Of a stretch of DNA of 64,000 bases, positions 62,158 through 64,000 are shown piece after piece. The stretch's first letter is position 1. Every line of letters begins with the position of its first letter. Source of the stretch: DAHVFK01 sp963755395 (GTDB lineage: Bacteria > Pseudomonadota > Gammaproteobacteria > Burkholderiales > SG8-39); the NCBI GenBank assembly GCA_963755395.1, contig CAVWJJ010000001.1:372001-436000 (forward strand). Reading direction: 5' to 3'. Below the pieces are notes generated by a model, which worked only from the letters and a program-made list of their open reading frames with translations, did no database searches and was not told the DNA's origin. Made by a program: the position numbers and the translations under genes.

Positions 62158-64000
62158 CTAACCGGTCGACTGCCGCTTGTCGCGTAGATGCGACTCCAGC
62201 GCGCCACGCGCTGCCGCGAGCTCACATGAAAGCGCGCCGACCAATCCCGCCGCCTGCAGTCTTAACTCTGCATCCGAGAGCTTGCCGAGATCGGTACACA
62301 GCCTCGTAAGCCGGTCGGTTCCCATGCTTGCCGATGAGCCCTTCATTGCGTGCAGAAGTGAACGGAATTCTTGGGTGTTTCTTGCAGCCAACGCACCCTC
62401 GATCCTAGTGAGCAGCGCCGTGTTGTCTGCGAGATAGACTCCGATCAGCTTTTCGATAAACGTAGCCGATGATCCAAGCTCCTCGAGGTGCGCGAGCGTT
62501 TCGGCGTTGACTACCTCGGCCTGCGAGGCGCCGCCTAAACGGGATAGCGTGCGAGATCGCTCAATTGGCGCTGCGCGCCTGCCTTCCGGAGGTCGGCTGC
62601 CGGCCAGGCCCTGGATCTCTTCGAGCAGGCGAGAAGCCTCGATCGGCTTGGAGAGGAACGCATCCGCTCCCGCCTCCAGGCATTCCTGACGCGCCTCCGG
62701 TGTCGCGTCGGCGGACAGGATCGCTATCGGCAGCCGATCACGTCCAACAAACATCAGGCGCATCGCCTGCAGAGCTTCCAATCCGCCCATTCGGGGCATG
62801 TTGCGATCGAGCAAGACGATATCGTAGGGACCTTGCTCTACGGCATCGAGCGCTTGCTCGCCGTCATCGACCAAGGTCACATCATGCCCACCTCGTTCGA
62901 GGATCTTCCCAAGCACCTCGCGGTTAGTAGCGTTGTCGTCCGCGACCAACACGCGCAGTTTTCTCGCGCCCGCGATTCGGCGCGCGTAATCCTGCAGCCG
63001 CACCACGCCCGCGCCGGCCTCGCTTCCCGCGCTGACCGAGTGAAGTACATTGAAGAGTAGACGCTTGTCAAAGGGGAGCTCGAGTACCGCAGCGAATCCT
63101 GCCGAAAGCGCCTCAAAACGCGGAACGTCTGCGTCGCCTCGGACGACGAGAATAATCGGCGGCGCGGGGTCGGGCGCGGCGCGCCGGAAGCGCTGCGCCT
63201 GATGTAGGTCCTCGCGACCCTCCGCGAATAGCAGTGCGCTGTGGTAAGGCCTTTCGATGCTAATCTCTGTCACCAGTCGCGCGACGCCCTCGTCAATTCC
63301 CAGCGCCGCGACTGGGGTCGCCCCCCACCCGGCCAAGGCCTGCTCCAGCGCCTTGCGTTGTTCGGCAGGAATGCCGACCAGCATGACACGGGATCCGGCG
63401 AGTTCGCCCGCGACGACGTCGGCGCGTTCCGGCTGTTTATCCAGTTCCAACTCGAACCAGAACGTGCTGCCAAGCCCTACCGCGCTTTCCAGACCGATGC
63501 GCCCACCCATCAGCTCGACGAGCTGCTTTGCAATCGTGGTCCCCAAGCCGGTCCCCCCGAAGCGGCGCGTCGTCGACTGTTCGCCCTGTGCGAAGCTCTC
63601 GAAAATGCGAGCCTGCGCCTCTGGCGCTATCCCGATCCCGGTATCGCGCACGGAGAATTTCAGCCGCATTTTGGCCTCTGTTTCGCCCTGCGCGGACACG
63701 TGTACCGTCACACTGCCGCGCTCGGTAAATTTCACCGCGTTGCTCGCAAGATTGATTAGTACCTGGCGCAAATAGTGCGGATCGCCACGAACCGCCGGCG
63801 GAACCTCCGGCATGATCGACACCACGACTTCCACGCTTTTCGCTGCTGCCTGCGCGGCAACAATCCTGCACGTGCTGTTGACCAAAGCATGCAGATCGAA
63901 ATCCGAATGATCGAGCACCAGCCTTCCGGCTTCGATCTTGGAGAAGTCCAGAACGTCTTCGACCAGACCCAGCATCACCCGAGATGAGCCGCGCAACGTC
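62158..64000 (-). CDS. rpfC: RpfC-like hybrid sensor histidine kinase, C-terminal part (runs off the window)
   Basis: Over 610 codons are in the window. In order: end of the dimerisation domain (VEDVLDFSKIEAGRLVLD), the ATPase domain (NLASNAVKFTERGSV, RDTGIGIAPEA, FGGTGLGTTIAKQL), a degenerate receiver-like segment starting GSRVMLVGIPAEQRKALEQ without a clear acceptor site, a true receiver (VLVADDNATNREVLGKIL, acceptor aspartate in YDIVLLDRNMPRMGG), and a C-terminal Hpt domain with the histidine in LLHAMKGSSASMG. This layout and the ATPase box match RpfC, the DSF sensor. The membrane input domain is beyond the right edge, and no rpfG output partner is seen. Confidence 0.85.
   Translation of the reverse strand, partial: TLRGSSRVMLGLVEDVLDFSKIEAGRLVLDHSDFDLHALVNSTCRIVAAQAAAKSVEVVVSIMPEVPPAVRGDPHYLRQVLINLASNAVKFTERGSVTVHVSAQGETEAKMRLKFSVRDTGIGIAPEAQARIFESFAQGEQSTTRRFGGTGLGTTIAKQLVELMGGRIGLESAVGLGSTFWFELELDKQPERADVVAGELAGSRVMLVGIPAEQRKALEQALAGWGATPVAALGIDEGVARLVTEISIERPYHSALLFAEGREDLHQAQRFRRAAPDPAPPIILVVRGDADVPRFEALSAGFAAVLELPFDKRLLFNVLHSVSAGSEAGAGVVRLQDYARRIAGARKLRVLVADDNATNREVLGKILERGGHDVTLVDDGEQALDAVEQGPYDIVLLDRNMPRMGGLEALQAMRLMFVGRDRLPIAILSADATPEARQECLEAGADAFLSKPIEASRLLEEIQGLAGSRPPEGRRAAPIERSRTLSRLGGASQAEVVNAETLAHLEELGSSATFIEKLIGVYLADNTALLTRIEGALAARNTQEFRSLLHAMKGSSASMGTDRLTRLCTDLGKLSDAELRLQAAGLVGALSCELAAARGALESHLRDKRQSTG

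Overview
The window is high-GC, gene-dense DNA that looks like a betaproteobacterial chromosome, probably near Nitrosomonadales or Burkholderiales. The evidence is a complete dcw cell-wall and division cluster that includes murB, the block purM - AI-2E permease - hda - HAD phosphatase - pcnB - folK - dNK - panC, the pair glrK/glrR with a lipoprotein between, and a DSF (rpfF/rpfC) signalling locus. I see no tRNA, rRNA, CRISPR array, insertion sequence or prophage.

Layout. 1-15382 (minus strand): mraZ-rsmH-ftsL-ftsI-murE-murF-mraY-murD-ftsW-murG-murC-murB/ddl-ftsQ-ftsA(partial), mostly with overlapping stop and start codons. It is driven by a sigma70-like promoter that overlaps three 10-bp MraZ-type repeats (15429-15485). 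murB and ddl are read as one uninterrupted 613-codon frame. 15665-24278: a catabolic set of acyl-CoA ligase, Ldh2-type dehydrogenase, IlvD/Edd sugar-acid dehydratase, HpcH aldolase, 2-hydroxyacid dehydrogenase, MhpD-type hydratase and CaiB-type CoA transferase. 24307-29911 (minus): a solitary DGQHR/DndB-like protein, a secreted DUF1223 protein and a GlrR-lipoprotein-GlrK system. 29953-35944: folA, ornithine decarboxylase with an upstream 21-codon leader ORF, dcd, apbC and metG. 35987-38711: a class III cyclase with a PEGA-like tail, a TssQ-like lipoprotein and a membrane-anchored Ser/Thr kinase. 38844-46028: a six-gene complex-I/hydrogenase-4-like membrane complex (HyfB, C, E, F, G, I homologues) whose large subunit lacks all NiFe-ligating cysteines. 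46067-48696: a pilin-like protein, acylphosphatase, an XRE regulator and a FAD oxidase. 48700-59837: dnaE, a DMT transporter, purM and the conserved block through panC. 59838-64000: a small hypothetical gene, then rpfF, a heme-oxygenase-like diiron oxidase and an rpfC hybrid kinase (partial). rpfF has a leader in which a 27-codon ORF runs through an intrinsic terminator.

The sequence has three patches of dense single-base indels (about 3.5-9.5 kb, 33.97-34.92 kb and 39.69-43.74 kb). They break genes that must be intact in a living cell (mraY, murD, ftsW, metG), while several-kilobase stretches elsewhere, such as dnaE, are clean. I treat these as sequencing or assembly error. Broken genes are listed as single CDS spans with their frameshifts described.

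The strongest biological leads are the cysteine-less hydrogenase-like proton-pumping complex, the rpfF / diiron-oxidase / rpfC signalling locus with its attenuator-like leader, the leader ORF ahead of ornithine decarboxylase, and the MurB-Ddl fusion, which needs checking against a possible one-base error.
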